60,045 nucleotides of DNA, from assembly GCF_001968815.1 (NCBI RefSeq), contig NZ_MIEQ01000039.1, positions 1-60,045 of the forward strand, written 5' to 3'. The stretch comes from Motiliproteus sp. MSK22-1. GTDB lineage: Bacteria; Pseudomonadota; Gammaproteobacteria; Pseudomonadales; Balneatricaceae. The translations under genes and the position numbers were made by a program. Shown one piece after another: positions 47,853 to 56,667 of the stretch (its first letter is position 1; each line of letters opens with the position of its first letter). A model generated the notes under the pieces. The model was not told the DNA's origin. It worked only from the letters and a program-made list of their open reading frames with translations, and made no database searches.

Positions 47853-48755
47853 CTTCATCAACTCAGATACTTTGTTGCAATTGTTGAAACGGGGAGTGTT
47901 ACTAAGGCTGCGCAAAAGTGCTATGTGTCGCAGCCGTCCATCAGTCAGCAAATGGCTAAGCTGGAAGACAGTGTCGGGCATAAGTTTTTTAATCGTGCAG
48001 GCAGAAAACAGGAGCTGACGGAAGCTGGCAAACTGATGTATCAGCAGGCCAGGCAAATTATTGAGTCGGTTGATTCGACGAAGAAATTAATGAGTGATGT
48101 CAGGGACTCAGCTCATGGAAAGATCTCCATCGGAATCAATCCCACTATCGGGCCTTGTGTACTCCCGACACTCCTGCTGAGACTATCGGACAGATACCCT
48201 GCTGCAATGATAGAAGTTCGTGAAGGGGTTTCTGAGGTACTGCAATCTGCCTGTGCAAGAGATGAGTTAGATATTGTTATAACGGCAAGTCCCAAGATCG
48301 AAGCGAGTCTTGAATCTGAAGTATTGATGGAAGACCGGTTTTATATAGCCATAAACAGTGACCATCCTCTTGCCTCAAAAGACACCGTAGTCCTGGCTGA
48401 TTTGGCGACTGAACCATTCATACTGCTGGATGATATTCACTGCCTGGCCAGGCAGATAGAGCATTTTTGCTTTGATCAGGAATTTATTCCAAAAATACTG
48501 TTTCAGGCTAGCCATGTTATTACGGTTAAACAGCTTTTGATGACAAATTATGGGGTGACTATACTGCCGGGACTTGTGAGGGATGAGAATTATGACAAGA
48601 ATATAAGTTATTTTAGCCTCGATACCGATGAAGCCAAGCGGGAGATTATCCTGATCAAGAAGCCTGATCGGTATATAAATCAGGTGACAGAAGAGTTTAT
48701 GGCTATTACCAGGGAGTACTGTGGGCAGCTTATGGTAAACCAAAGGGCTGGGTAG
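47847..48755 (+). CDS. OxyR-like LysR-family regulator with conserved redox cysteines
   Basis: A 302-residue LysR regulator with an N-terminal winged helix (about 1-60, SQPSISQQMAKLED) and a ligand/redox domain. In HCLARQIEHFC the two cysteines are residues 199 and 208, the same numbers and spacing as the peroxide-sensing Cys199 and Cys208 of E. coli OxyR, and TIGPCVLP and GVTILP match OxyR segments. Peroxide sensing by disulfide formation is therefore likely. AGGAGG lies eight bases before ATG. A terminator hairpin overlaps its stop. It faces the cytochrome P460 gene. Confidence 0.88.
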   Translation: MHLHQLRYFVAIVETGSVTKAAQKCYVSQPSISQQMAKLEDSVGHKFFNRAGRKQELTEAGKLMYQQARQIIESVDSTKKLMSDVRDSAHGKISIGINPTIGPCVLPTLLLRLSDRYPAAMIEVREGVSEVLQSACARDELDIVITASPKIEASLESEVLMEDRFYIAINSDHPLASKDTVVLADLATEPFILLDDIHCLARQIEHFCFDQEFIPKILFQASHVITVKQLLMTNYGVTILPGLVRDENYDKNISYFSLDTDEAKREIILIKKPDRYINQVTEEFMAITREYCGQLMVNQRAG

Positions 48756-48762
48756 CCCTTTT
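48742..48762 (+). terminator. Terminator overlapping the OxyR-like gene stop
   Basis: Stem AAAGGGCT/AGCCCTTT with a GGGT loop and a short T-run; the TAG stop (48753-48755) is part of the hairpin. It may also serve the convergent P460 gene. Confidence 0.7.
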
Positions 48763-48815
48763 ACATTGATTGACCGGCATAACTCCTCCAGGCAGGGAAA
48801 GACCAGGACAAGTTT

Positions 48816-49379
48816 TTACCGCTGTTTGTTCAGCGTAGGATAACCTTCAAGATAAACCCAGTCCTGGGATTTCGCTGGAGTATGACAACCAAGGCAATCC
48901 TGCTGGTAGTTAGCAGAGACATTGCTGTTTTCTGCACCAGGTTTGATTAGTGCCCAGCCCCAGCCGTCCCCCCAGGAGTTGTTATCGGAGAAACGTCCTT
49001 TTTTGTCCTTGATCATAATGAACCATTGTTTGACTGAAGAAGTCGCATAACTCACCCCTTTTCCTGTTGTGAAATCTCCGGAGTGAGATGCACGAAGCTC
49101 CTTGACCAGCGTGGCACCGTCTGGAAATGCTCCTGTTTTACGGAAGGATTCAACACTGCGGCGCTCAGTGTAGACATCATGAAATCCACTTGCGCCTCCT
49201 GTCGGAACAAACCAGGAACCCAGGTGAACCATGTTAGTGCGAAAATCATCAGGTAAGCTGATGTTTCCATCTTTATCGACGTAGGGGGAAAAGGAAGCCG
49301 TGTCTGCCAGAATGTTCCCCGTTTGGAGTAGAAGAGAGAACGCTATTGTCTGTACTGCTGCTTTTCGGAAGGTATTCAT
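48816..49379 (-). CDS. Cytochrome P460-family protein
   Basis: A 187-residue periplasmic protein: signal peptide (about 1-25, ending LADTA), HLGSWFVP, a middle beta domain, and a C-type haem motif CLGCH at 162-166 near the C-terminus followed by the W-Y-GYP ending. P460 proteins detoxify hydroxylamine or nitric oxide, or act as cytochromes c'-beta. The start is ATG at 49379 because AAGGA lies seven bases before it. Whether the unusual haem-lysine crosslink exists cannot be told. It is convergent with the OxyR-like gene. Confidence 0.85.
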   Translation of the reverse strand: MNTFRKAAVQTIAFSLLLQTGNILADTASFSPYVDKDGNISLPDDFRTNMVHLGSWFVPTGGASGFHDVYTERRSVESFRKTGAFPDGATLVKELRASHSGDFTTGKGVSYATSSVKQWFIMIKDKKGRFSDNNSWGDGWGWALIKPGAENSNVSANYQQDCLGCHTPAKSQDWVYLEGYPTLNKQR

Positions 49380-49706
49380 TGTATTGTCCTTCATGACAGG
49401 TATTGTGAATCAACCGGGTGGTTATTTTTCTTTATATTTCTGTACGGACTCTTTGTGGTTATGTGATTTCAGAATATTTCGTTGGATTGACTAAATCGAA
49501 TACTTATTTCTTATGGAAGTATTGGCATCTCCTATAGGTAGCGCTAAGGGCTAAGGGTTGGCTTTGGTGATTTTGATCATATGGGTAATCGATTTCTGGA
49601 CTATTCTGTGCAGCGTTGTTGCATGATCACTTGCAGATTCATACCACTTGGCATCAGATTGGATCTGAATTAATTCATCACCGTTTAAATGACTGGAGAA
49701 GAACGA
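49380..49706. other. Divergent intergenic region
   Basis: No gene seen. It lies between the divergent P460 and GST genes and should hold both promoters; nothing more specific is visible. Confidence 0.4.
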
Positions 49707-50288
49707 ATGTCCATTAAACTGATCGGTTCTACAACGTCACCATTTGTTCGCAGACTGCGCTTGTGGCTACAGGGTGTAGATTACGAGTTTGTTGCATTGA
49801 ATATATTCGAAGGAGAGGGCCGAGAAGCTCTGAAAACCTATAATCCTGTCCAGAAGGTGCCTGCGCTGATTGACGGTGAGCAGGAGATATACGATTCGCG
49901 AGTAATTTTTCGTTATCTGAGCCAAAAATTTGAGAAACCTTCGCTTTCCTGGGATGAAGAGAATTCTCTTACAGTCATTGATGCTGCTAATGATTCTTTT
50001 GTTTCTTTGTTGTTGTTATCTCGTAGTGGTGTGCCGACTGATCAGGATGGGATTTTCTTCACCTTACAACAGGAGCGGATTAAACGAACTTTAACACTGC
50101 TTGATGAGCAGGTCGGGGCCGGTAAATTTAAACAGTGGGATTATCCAGCGATTTGTCTGTTTTGCATGATTGATTGGGTGATGTTACGGGAATTGTGCGA
50201 CTTCAGTGTTTACCCTGATCTACTGCGTTTTCGTCATCAGTGTCTTAAGCGGGATGGTGTGGAGAACACTGATCCCCGTAAGGGATAG
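49707..50288 (+). CDS. Glutathione S-transferase family protein
   Basis: A 193-residue protein with a thioredoxin-like N-terminal domain (SIKLIGSTTSPFVRR, VPALIDGEQEIYDSRVIFRYL) and a helical C-terminal domain. The S/T-S-P-F region is the usual glutathione-activating site in many bacterial GSTs. The ATG at 49707 is preferred to one six codons upstream because GGAGAAG is placed before it. Substrate unknown. Confidence 0.85.
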   Translation: MSIKLIGSTTSPFVRRLRLWLQGVDYEFVALNIFEGEGREALKTYNPVQKVPALIDGEQEIYDSRVIFRYLSQKFEKPSLSWDEENSLTVIDAANDSFVSLLLLSRSGVPTDQDGIFFTLQQERIKRTLTLLDEQVGAGKFKQWDYPAICLFCMIDWVMLRELCDFSVYPDLLRFRHQCLKRDGVENTDPRKG

Positions 50289-50395
50289 AAAAAAACAGCA
50301 CAGGTTGATGCCTTTTCAAGTCGTAGACTGTTCATCGGACTCTATGAACAATAGACTTGTTGGTTCGAGCAGATGAATATAGGGAGAAATAGCGC

Positions 50396-51748
50396 TTATG
50401 CGTCTTGATGATCGCTTGGTTTGATCTCTGGGTTATAGAGCCCAAACGCCAGTGTTAGCTGCTCTTTCAGCCGTTCGTAGTAACTGTTTAGCTCTGCCGT
50501 GGCTGGTTCAGATTTCGAGGCTGATGATTCGAGTAAATTCTTCAAATTCCAGCCGAGCCGTTTAACCAGCCACAACAATTCGTATTGCATTGCATCGATT
50601 TCTTTCAGACAGCTGTAGTTATCTGAATCAGTAGGGTCAAGTTCGCTCATCAACCAATCGTTTAGCTGGCCATCACTGATCCCTGAATTATCACGCAATG
50701 AAATAATTGATTGCATCATGGTGGCAACGCTCAGGCTTTCCGTTCGTTTAGATGCAACTATTTCACTGCTCAAGTCAGCCAGCGGAGCCAGCAAAGACAG
50801 TAGTTGGGAGTTTATTGCTCGTACCCGTTCCAGATTGACGGGTTGGACTGATTGTTTGTTATCAATTTGGTCAAGTTCAGATCGAGACAGTATCCGCATC
50901 AGCGCAGAGTGAATGGACTCGTTAAAACTGCTGCGATGAATCTTGAAGTAGGGTAAAGCTTCGTGAATTGATCCTTTTGAGTAGCTTAGTTCATTGGTAC
51001 ATAGGTTGTGGAGTAAATCGGAGCTGGCCACTATTTGACCCAGTGGGCCCAGCATTGTTGCAGCTTTACGAGTCGGGTAGCCTGTTTGATCGAGCCGTTC
51101 ATGGTGCTCAAGAATGCCACGTCCTATTGTCGAGGGTAAACCTGAAGTGTCCGCACAGCGTTGGCCGATGATAACGTGGCTTTGTAAGGCTCTCCAGTTC
51201 TCTTCACTCAGAGGAGTTTGAGTTTGTACATCTGGTGATAGGTGCAGTAATCCGACATCGTGTAGCAGGCCGCAAATATATGCTTCACGGCAATCTTCAG
51301 GAGCTAGCCCCATTTCCTTCGCGATCAATGAAGATGCCCAGCCGTTGAATAGGCTGTGTTGGAACTGTTCCGGTAGCTGGTGTGACATAACCGTTAGTTT
51401 CTGGCGCATTTGCAGTGGTAGATTGCCAGATAGACAGATGTGTCGAAATGGGTCTTCAAACTGATTTTGCTGCTGTAAATTGTTCAGTTCGGGGGACTGA
51501 TCCAATATTGCCAGCGTTTTTTGATAGATCTGTTTGTCACTAAAGGTGGTTTCAAGTGAAACCTGATCGTCAATATCTTTTTTTAACTGGTGTCGCTGAA
51601 GCTGGGCTTGTGCCTTACTGTTGATCCGACTACCTTTGGCGATTAACAGCACACCGAATTGATTGAAAATATCTTCGCTGGCGGTGACTTCCTGGGTATC
51701 GTTGAGTTCGGTAAGTCGCTGCAAATAATGGTTGGTCTGTTCTGGCAT
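50396..51748 (-). CDS. HD-GYP-like domain protein
   Basis: A 450-residue cytosolic protein with a modified HD-GYP domain at about 125-270. The HD pair (LLHDVG) is intact, and the second motif reads HHERLDQTGYP, where the usual Gly after Asp is Gln. HD-GYP proteins degrade cyclic-di-GMP; the change makes activity uncertain. The flanks (about 1-120 and 280-450) are helical and unassigned. It lies near other cyclic-di-GMP proteins in the window but in its own unit with the small membrane protein gene. Confidence 0.8.
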   Translation of the reverse strand: MPEQTNHYLQRLTELNDTQEVTASEDIFNQFGVLLIAKGSRINSKAQAQLQRHQLKKDIDDQVSLETTFSDKQIYQKTLAILDQSPELNNLQQQNQFEDPFRHICLSGNLPLQMRQKLTVMSHQLPEQFQHSLFNGWASSLIAKEMGLAPEDCREAYICGLLHDVGLLHLSPDVQTQTPLSEENWRALQSHVIIGQRCADTSGLPSTIGRGILEHHERLDQTGYPTRKAATMLGPLGQIVASSDLLHNLCTNELSYSKGSIHEALPYFKIHRSSFNESIHSALMRILSRSELDQIDNKQSVQPVNLERVRAINSQLLSLLAPLADLSSEIVASKRTESLSVATMMQSIISLRDNSGISDGQLNDWLMSELDPTDSDNYSCLKEIDAMQYELLWLVKRLGWNLKNLLESSASKSEPATAELNSYYERLKEQLTLAFGLYNPEIKPSDHQDA

Positions 51749-51816
51749 GGATAGACTTCTATTCAGGTGTGGTAATTAGTGTGGCTGGACACAGACGGCT
51801 AGCGGTAGGCTGATAT

Positions 51817-52122
51817 TCAGTGATGTTTTTTATATCGATGTTTTTTCGAACGGGATTTCGTTCGTTTTACTGAGCGTTTGGCTTTGGGGTTGATTTTGTG
51901 TAGGTGGTAGTAGCCCAGGACTAGCGTCAGCAATAGTATGAAAAAGGACAATATTTGGTTGAGTCCAAGTATTTCTAATGATATCTGCCAGGTGGTCAAA
52001 GCTGCAGCAGACCAGGCAAGGACCATCCAAAGATTACGTCCATGCATACGTTGTCCCAGTTCCGCCCAGTTAAAGACACAAAATGCTACCAGTATTACCA
52101 CAACCAGAATCCAGATAAACAT
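51817..52122 (-). CDS. Small membrane protein with basic tail
   Basis: A 101-residue protein with three hydrophobic segments (about 2-18, 32-50, 55-75) and a strongly basic C-terminus (Lys/Arg/His-rich, about 78-101). AGGA directly precedes the ATG. Family not recognised. Upstream of the HD-GYP-like gene in the same direction. Confidence 0.65.
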   Translation of the reverse strand: MFIWILVVVILVAFCVFNWAELGQRMHGRNLWMVLAWSAAALTTWQISLEILGLNQILSFFILLLTLVLGYYHLHKINPKAKRSVKRTKSRSKKHRYKKHH

Positions 52123-52330
52123 TTCCTATGCTCCCTGTGGCCATCGATGCCTTTGTCACTGTTTCCTAACAATAGCTGGGGCAGGCTAAGCAGCGCAATT
52201 AATATTTAGCCTAAAAACAATGAAATGGAAATCAGAAGGTGTTTTGGCGAATGTTTGAAGCCCGTTGTTCAGAGGTTCTCTTACAGCTCCTCTTGCCGCC
52301 AACGACGAGTAAGAAGGGTTATACCCAGAG

Positions 52331-52354
52331 AAAAAAGGCCGGATAAATCCGGCC
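52331..52354 (-). terminator. Terminator after the YtoQ gene
   Basis: On the minus strand a perfect GGCCGGA/TCCGGCC stem with a TTTA loop is followed by six T. It lies about 80 bases after the YtoQ gene stop. Confidence 0.88.
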
Positions 52355-52435
52355 AAACGGCATATTGCCAAGGGGATAACTTAGTTATTGAAAATTGTGA
52401 AGTTCAATGGTCCTAATACAGTGGTATCAGGTTCA

Positions 52436-52876
52436 TTAGGGTTGGAGTACATATTGAAGTATTTTAACAACCTGTTCTGTTGACTGTGCCCAAGCCATTG
52501 CTGATGCGTCTACTTCTTTCAGAGGGTGGATGATGTCCTCGGAATGAAGCGTGATGTATGGCTTCCCTAATGCTGCACAATAGCCAGCGTCGAAGGCTGC
52601 GTTCCATTGCTTGTATTTGTCCCCAAAGCGTACGACGACCAGGTCGGCTTTTTCGATCTGTCCTTTGGTTCGAATTAAATTGACCTTGGAGGATTTATGA
52701 TCCCTCCAGTAGCTATCTGTTTCCTGACCTAGCTGGTCACCGGCAGCGTCACTGGAGTCATGATCAGTTACTGGAGATAAAAACTCGATATTGAGTCCCA
52801 GAGTTTCTGACCCCTGTTTTATTTCCTCTCTCCAGTTAGAGTGAATTTCCCCGGAAAGATAGACTCTGTAGCTCAT
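52436..52876 (-). CDS. YtoQ family protein
   Basis: A 146-residue cytosolic protein with YRVYLSGEIHSNWR at its start and SPVTDHDSSD, LIRTKGQIEKADLVVVRFGDKYKQWNAAFDAGYC and LGKPYITLH, typical of the YtoQ family. The fold resembles nucleoside 2-deoxyribosyltransferases, but its function is unknown. The ATG at 52876 is chosen because AGGAG lies seven bases upstream; an upstream in-frame ATG adds non-family residues. Confidence 0.85.
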   Translation of the reverse strand: MSYRVYLSGEIHSNWREEIKQGSETLGLNIEFLSPVTDHDSSDAAGDQLGQETDSYWRDHKSSKVNLIRTKGQIEKADLVVVRFGDKYKQWNAAFDAGYCAALGKPYITLHSEDIIHPLKEVDASAMAWAQSTEQVVKILQYVLQP

Positions 52877-53301
52877 GTTTTTTCTCCTGATGCAGGTTTG
52901 TTTGTACTTAAGTTTATCGTGCTCAAATTTGAGCGCATTCAAGCTTAACTGTACTCAGTTTTGATAATACCTGGATATAGTCGTATGTCGATTCAGCAGC
53001 ACTTAGCTGTGATTGTGCTTGGATATCGCCATTTTGGGATCTAAATCTGCCTGGGTTTAATAGCATCAGCTTTAGGCTTGATCGCTTCCATGCTCATTAT
53101 TGTCCAGAATTTATGTGTCCCGGAAAAGTGCTTTACGGATTTAATTCCGGTGAAACTGGCGAAAAAAAGCCGAGCAAAGCTCGGCAAGAACGGATTTCGC
53201 GTCGCAGGGATCAGATGACAATGTTCATTGAAAGCTGTCATCGTCTCCCGCCAAATCAAATGTGTGGACTCGTACGAGTCAAATCAGACCGGGCTGACAA
53301 T
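52877..53301. other. Non-coding gap before bhcD
   Basis: No supported gene. It contains the bhc operon terminator and the upstream region of the YtoQ gene. Confidence 0.45.
53161..53185 (-). terminator. bhc operon terminator
   Basis: Minus-strand hairpin GCCGAGC-TTT-GCTCGGC followed by seven T, about 115 bases after the bhcD stop codon. Confidence 0.85.
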
Positions 53302-54330
53302 CTACAGGTTGATCTGGTTGGATAATCCCTTTTCGTCAGCCAGTCTGGCCGCCGCTGAAGCTACAGCCAGGTCCTGAAGGCCAACACCGGTGCCATCAAA
53401 CAGGGTAATCTCCTCATCGGAGGTTCGCCCGGAATGAGTACCGTTGATCACCTCCCCAATAGGGGTAATGTCTTCAGCCTTAATCGCCCCAGAAGTAACG
53501 GCATGCTGGGCCTCTCCAATGGTGATGGATTGTTCCACTTCATCGGTAAACAGGGTTGCCGCTGCTAGCAATGCCGGGTCTACTTCCTGTTTACCCTTAG
53601 TGTCTGTTCCCATACAGGCAATATGAGTTCCTGGCTTGATCCATTCCTTCATTATCAGCGGTTCAAAAGCAGAAGTGATGGTAATAATAACATCGGCTTC
53701 AGCCCCCAGTTGTTCTCGTTCTACACTCTTGAAAGGCAGTCCTAACTCTTCGCAGACCTTGGCCAGTCTTGGTAGGTATTCTGGGTGTGGATTCCAGGCA
53801 ATCACTTTTTCAAAGTTTCGTTGCTCGACTGCAGCACGTAGCTGAAAGGTTGACTGGTGTCCAGCTCCGACCATTGCTAATACTTTTGCGTCTTTTCTAG
53901 CCAGGTGGGCGATAGAAACGGCTGAAGATGCTGCTGTGCGAACTGCGGTCAGGTAATTACCACCGACAATGGACTTCAGTTTTCCAGTATCCGGATCGAA
54001 CAAAATGACTGTTGACTGATGGTTTGTGAGGTTTTTAACTACATTCCCCGGCCAGTAACCTCCAGATTTGACACCCAGTGTCATACCTGCACGATCAAAT
54101 CCGGATTTAAACCCGTAAAGTGCATCTGCATGACCTATGGCTTCACGAACAACGGGAAAATTATAGGCATCTCCCCTCGCCATAGCAGCAAATACGTTTT
54201 CAACCGCAGTAAATGCATCAGCCCTGCCAACGACTGCTTCACAAGTAGCTTCGGAGACAATGGAAATGCCTTTATCAACCGAAGGTTGGTTAGATACTGC
54301 GCTGGTAGCGGCACTTATAGAAGGCGCCAT
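53302..54330 (-). CDS. bhcD: Iminosuccinate reductase of the beta-hydroxyaspartate cycle
   Basis: A 342-residue member of the ornithine cyclodeaminase/mu-crystallin family with KSGGYWPGN, VGGNYLTAVRTAA, the dinucleotide motif MVGAGHQS and a C-terminal LFDGTGVGLQDLA. In the beta-hydroxyaspartate cycle BhcD reduces iminosuccinate to L-aspartate with NADH. On its own it could be another dehydrogenase of this family, but the three upstream genes fix the assignment. AAGGAG lies seven bases before the ATG. Last gene of the bhcABCD operon, 73 bases after bhcC. Confidence 0.88.
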   Translation of the reverse strand: MAPSISAATSAVSNQPSVDKGISIVSEATCEAVVGRADAFTAVENVFAAMARGDAYNFPVVREAIGHADALYGFKSGFDRAGMTLGVKSGGYWPGNVVKNLTNHQSTVILFDPDTGKLKSIVGGNYLTAVRTAASSAVSIAHLARKDAKVLAMVGAGHQSTFQLRAAVEQRNFEKVIAWNPHPEYLPRLAKVCEELGLPFKSVEREQLGAEADVIITITSAFEPLIMKEWIKPGTHIACMGTDTKGKQEVDPALLAAATLFTDEVEQSITIGEAQHAVTSGAIKAEDITPIGEVINGTHSGRTSDEEITLFDGTGVGLQDLAVASAAARLADEKGLSNQINL

Positions 54331-54403
54331 CGACTTTCTCCTTTGAATTGGACTGAAATCACCCCGAACAAAGAATCGTTCGGGATGGTCTGATCAGAAT
54401 GGA

Positions 54404-55573
54404 TTAGAACGCTTTACCGCGTGCCGATACCGGCCAAAGGGTTTCTACTTTGCCATTGCGAACGCCAACGTAATAGTCATGCACATTACAGGTTGGATCA
54501 CAGTGACCAGGAACCAGCTTCAGCTTGTCGTTAACTTTTAATGCACCGTTTGGATCAGTAATAACACCGTGCTCATCTGAACACTTGATGTATTCCACAT
54601 CGTCGCGGCCGAAGATGTAGGGTAGACCGCTGTCTACTGATTGAGCTTTAAGGCCTGCATCACAGATTGCTTTGTCGGCTTTAGAGTGGCTCATGATGCT
54701 GGTCAGGATGAAAAGTGAGTTTTCAAATTCGGAAATTCGCTTACCGTTTTCATCGTGGATGGTCTGGTAGTCAGCATCCATGAATGCATAAGAACCGCAC
54801 TGAAGCTCGTTGAATACACCTGAGTTGCCTTCAAAGTAGTAGGAGCCCGTTCCTCCGCCACCCACAATGTCGCACTCCAGTCCTTCACTTTTGAGCATTT
54901 CAATGGTGCGGGCAACCATTTCAACCGCGATATCTATTTTTTCTTTACGGTCGGTATAATTTTGCATGTGCTGCATTGCACCCTGATATGCCTGAATGCC
55001 GGCAAACTTTAAGCCTGGCGCTGCTTCGACCGCTTTGGCAATATCGACAACTGGCTGACCTGCTTCAACACCACAACGGCCTGCGCCACAATCGATTTCC
55101 ACCAGGCATTCGATTTGTGTGTCATGCCTTTGAACAGCTGCTGATAATTCCGCGACGTTTTCTATGTCATCAACGCAGCAGATAGTGCGCGCTCCAAGCT
55201 TTGGCATGCGTGCAAGACGGTCGATTTTTGCTGGATCACGAACCTGGTTTGATACCAACACATCCTTTATGCCGCCACGAGCAAAGACTTCAGCTTCTGA
55301 AACTTTCTGGCAGCAAACACCACAGCTATTTCCCAGTTTTTCCTGAAGTAGCGCAATATCTACGGATTTGTGCATTTTGCCGTGAACACGGTGACGAACG
55401 CCCATTTCTTTGGCGTACTGACCCATGGTGCGGATGTTCTTTTCGAGTGCATCCAGGTCCACAATCAGGCAAGGAGTCTGGATATCCGCTTCGTCCATAC
55501 CTACAACTGCAGGTACATCGTAGCCAACTTCCTGTTCTGTGGGGGTCAACGTGGTGGGGGTCAATGAAGTCAT
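54404..55573 (-). CDS. bhcC: beta-Hydroxyaspartate aldolase
   Basis: A 389-residue PLP enzyme of the D-threonine aldolase/alanine racemase-fold family. In the cycle it condenses glycine with glyoxylate to beta-hydroxyaspartate. Visible are TPCLIVDLDALEKNI, the PLP-lysine region HRVHGKMHKS (Lys66 by analogy with the family), IDCGAGRCG, GGGGTGSY and a C-terminal HCDPTCNVHD metal-binding motif. AGGAG precedes the ATG. The gap to bhcB is 51 bases. Confidence 0.9.
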   Translation of the reverse strand: MTSLTPTTLTPTEQEVGYDVPAVVGMDEADIQTPCLIVDLDALEKNIRTMGQYAKEMGVRHRVHGKMHKSVDIALLQEKLGNSCGVCCQKVSEAEVFARGGIKDVLVSNQVRDPAKIDRLARMPKLGARTICCVDDIENVAELSAAVQRHDTQIECLVEIDCGAGRCGVEAGQPVVDIAKAVEAAPGLKFAGIQAYQGAMQHMQNYTDRKEKIDIAVEMVARTIEMLKSEGLECDIVGGGGTGSYYFEGNSGVFNELQCGSYAFMDADYQTIHDENGKRISEFENSLFILTSIMSHSKADKAICDAGLKAQSVDSGLPYIFGRDDVEYIKCSDEHGVITDPNGALKVNDKLKLVPGHCDPTCNVHDYYVGVRNGKVETLWPVSARGKAF

Positions 55574-55624
55574 TGGTATTCTCCTGTGGAAACTTATATC
55601 AGTTGTTAAGCCATGGGGCCTTTC

Positions 55625-56602
55625 TTAGTTGCTCAGCCATGGCAGTTTGTCGAGATCAACATTGCCACCGGTGATAATTACTCCGACGCGCTTTCCTTTA
55701 AACACTTCAGGGTTTTTCAGGATTGTTGCTAAGGGGACAGCGCTGCTGGGCTCCATTACTATCTTCATGCGCTTCCAGATCAGTTTCATGGCATCTACGA
55801 TTTCTTCCTCGGTTGCTGTGAGGATATCGGTGACATGGTTGCTGACAAAATGCCAGGTCAGGTCTTTGAGTGGTACTTTAAGACCATCAGCTATAGTCTC
55901 AGGCGCATCATCGGCAATAATATGGCCAGCGCGAAAAGAGCGGGCGGCATCGTCGGCATTCAATGGCTCTGCGGCATAAATTTTTACTTCGGGAGCGATG
56001 TTGGATAATGTCAGGCAGGTGCCTGAGATCATTCCACCACCACCGATAGGTGCAACGACCGCATCCAGATCATCCACCTGACTGAGGAGTTCTTTTGAAC
56101 AGGTTCCCTGGCCGGCAATAACCCGGGGATCGTTGTAAGGATGGACAAACTCCGCTCCGGATTCAGCGACGACTTCGGCAAATACTGCTTCTCTGGAGCT
56201 GGTTGACGGCTCACATTCTACGATAGTACCGCCATAGCCACGCACTGCATCTTTCTTAGCCTGCGGTGCTGTTTTTGGCATTACCACTGTAACAGGAATG
56301 CCTCGTTGTCCTGCTGCATAGGACAGTGACAGGGCATGGTTACCGGAAGAGTGGGTGGCCACGCCGATAGAGGCCGTTGCTTCGTCGAGTCCAAAAACAG
56401 CATTGCAGGCCCCACGTACTTTGAAGGCACCTGCTTTTTGGAAGTTCTCGCACTTGAAAAACAATTCAGCGCCAGTCAATTCGTTTAAAAATCGAGATGT
56501 CAGTACCGGTGTTTCATGGATATAGGGCTTAATGCGCTCATGGGCGACCAGTACGTCATCGTAAGTCGGAATCCTCATGGTCTGTTCGGTTGAACTGCTC
56601 AT
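55625..56602 (-). CDS. bhcB: beta-Hydroxyaspartate dehydratase
   Basis: A 325-residue PLP enzyme of the threonine dehydratase/serine racemase fold II family. In the cycle it removes water from beta-hydroxyaspartate to give iminosuccinate. The PLP Lys is in GAFKVRG (residue 61), with SSGNHALSLSYAA and the phosphate loop PIGGGGMISG. GTGAGG before ATG at 56602 decides the start against a GTG 12 bases upstream. Alone it would be annotated as threonine or hydroxyaspartate dehydratase; operon context makes the specific call. Confidence 0.9.
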   Translation of the reverse strand: MSSSTEQTMRIPTYDDVLVAHERIKPYIHETPVLTSRFLNELTGAELFFKCENFQKAGAFKVRGACNAVFGLDEATASIGVATHSSGNHALSLSYAAGQRGIPVTVVMPKTAPQAKKDAVRGYGGTIVECEPSTSSREAVFAEVVAESGAEFVHPYNDPRVIAGQGTCSKELLSQVDDLDAVVAPIGGGGMISGTCLTLSNIAPEVKIYAAEPLNADDAARSFRAGHIIADDAPETIADGLKVPLKDLTWHFVSNHVTDILTATEEEIVDAMKLIWKRMKIVMEPSSAVPLATILKNPEVFKGKRVGVIITGGNVDLDKLPWLSN

Positions 56603-56667
56603 GTTGTGCCTCACGAAATAAAATGATAGATGAATAACTACTTCTTTTTTATGCTCTTATTGGAGTT

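Noticed and set aside
55625-56602. Threonine dehydratase (ilvA or tdcB)
   Set aside because: The fold fits, but there is no regulatory ACT domain and the gene lies between bhcA and bhcC; beta-hydroxyaspartate dehydratase is the better call.
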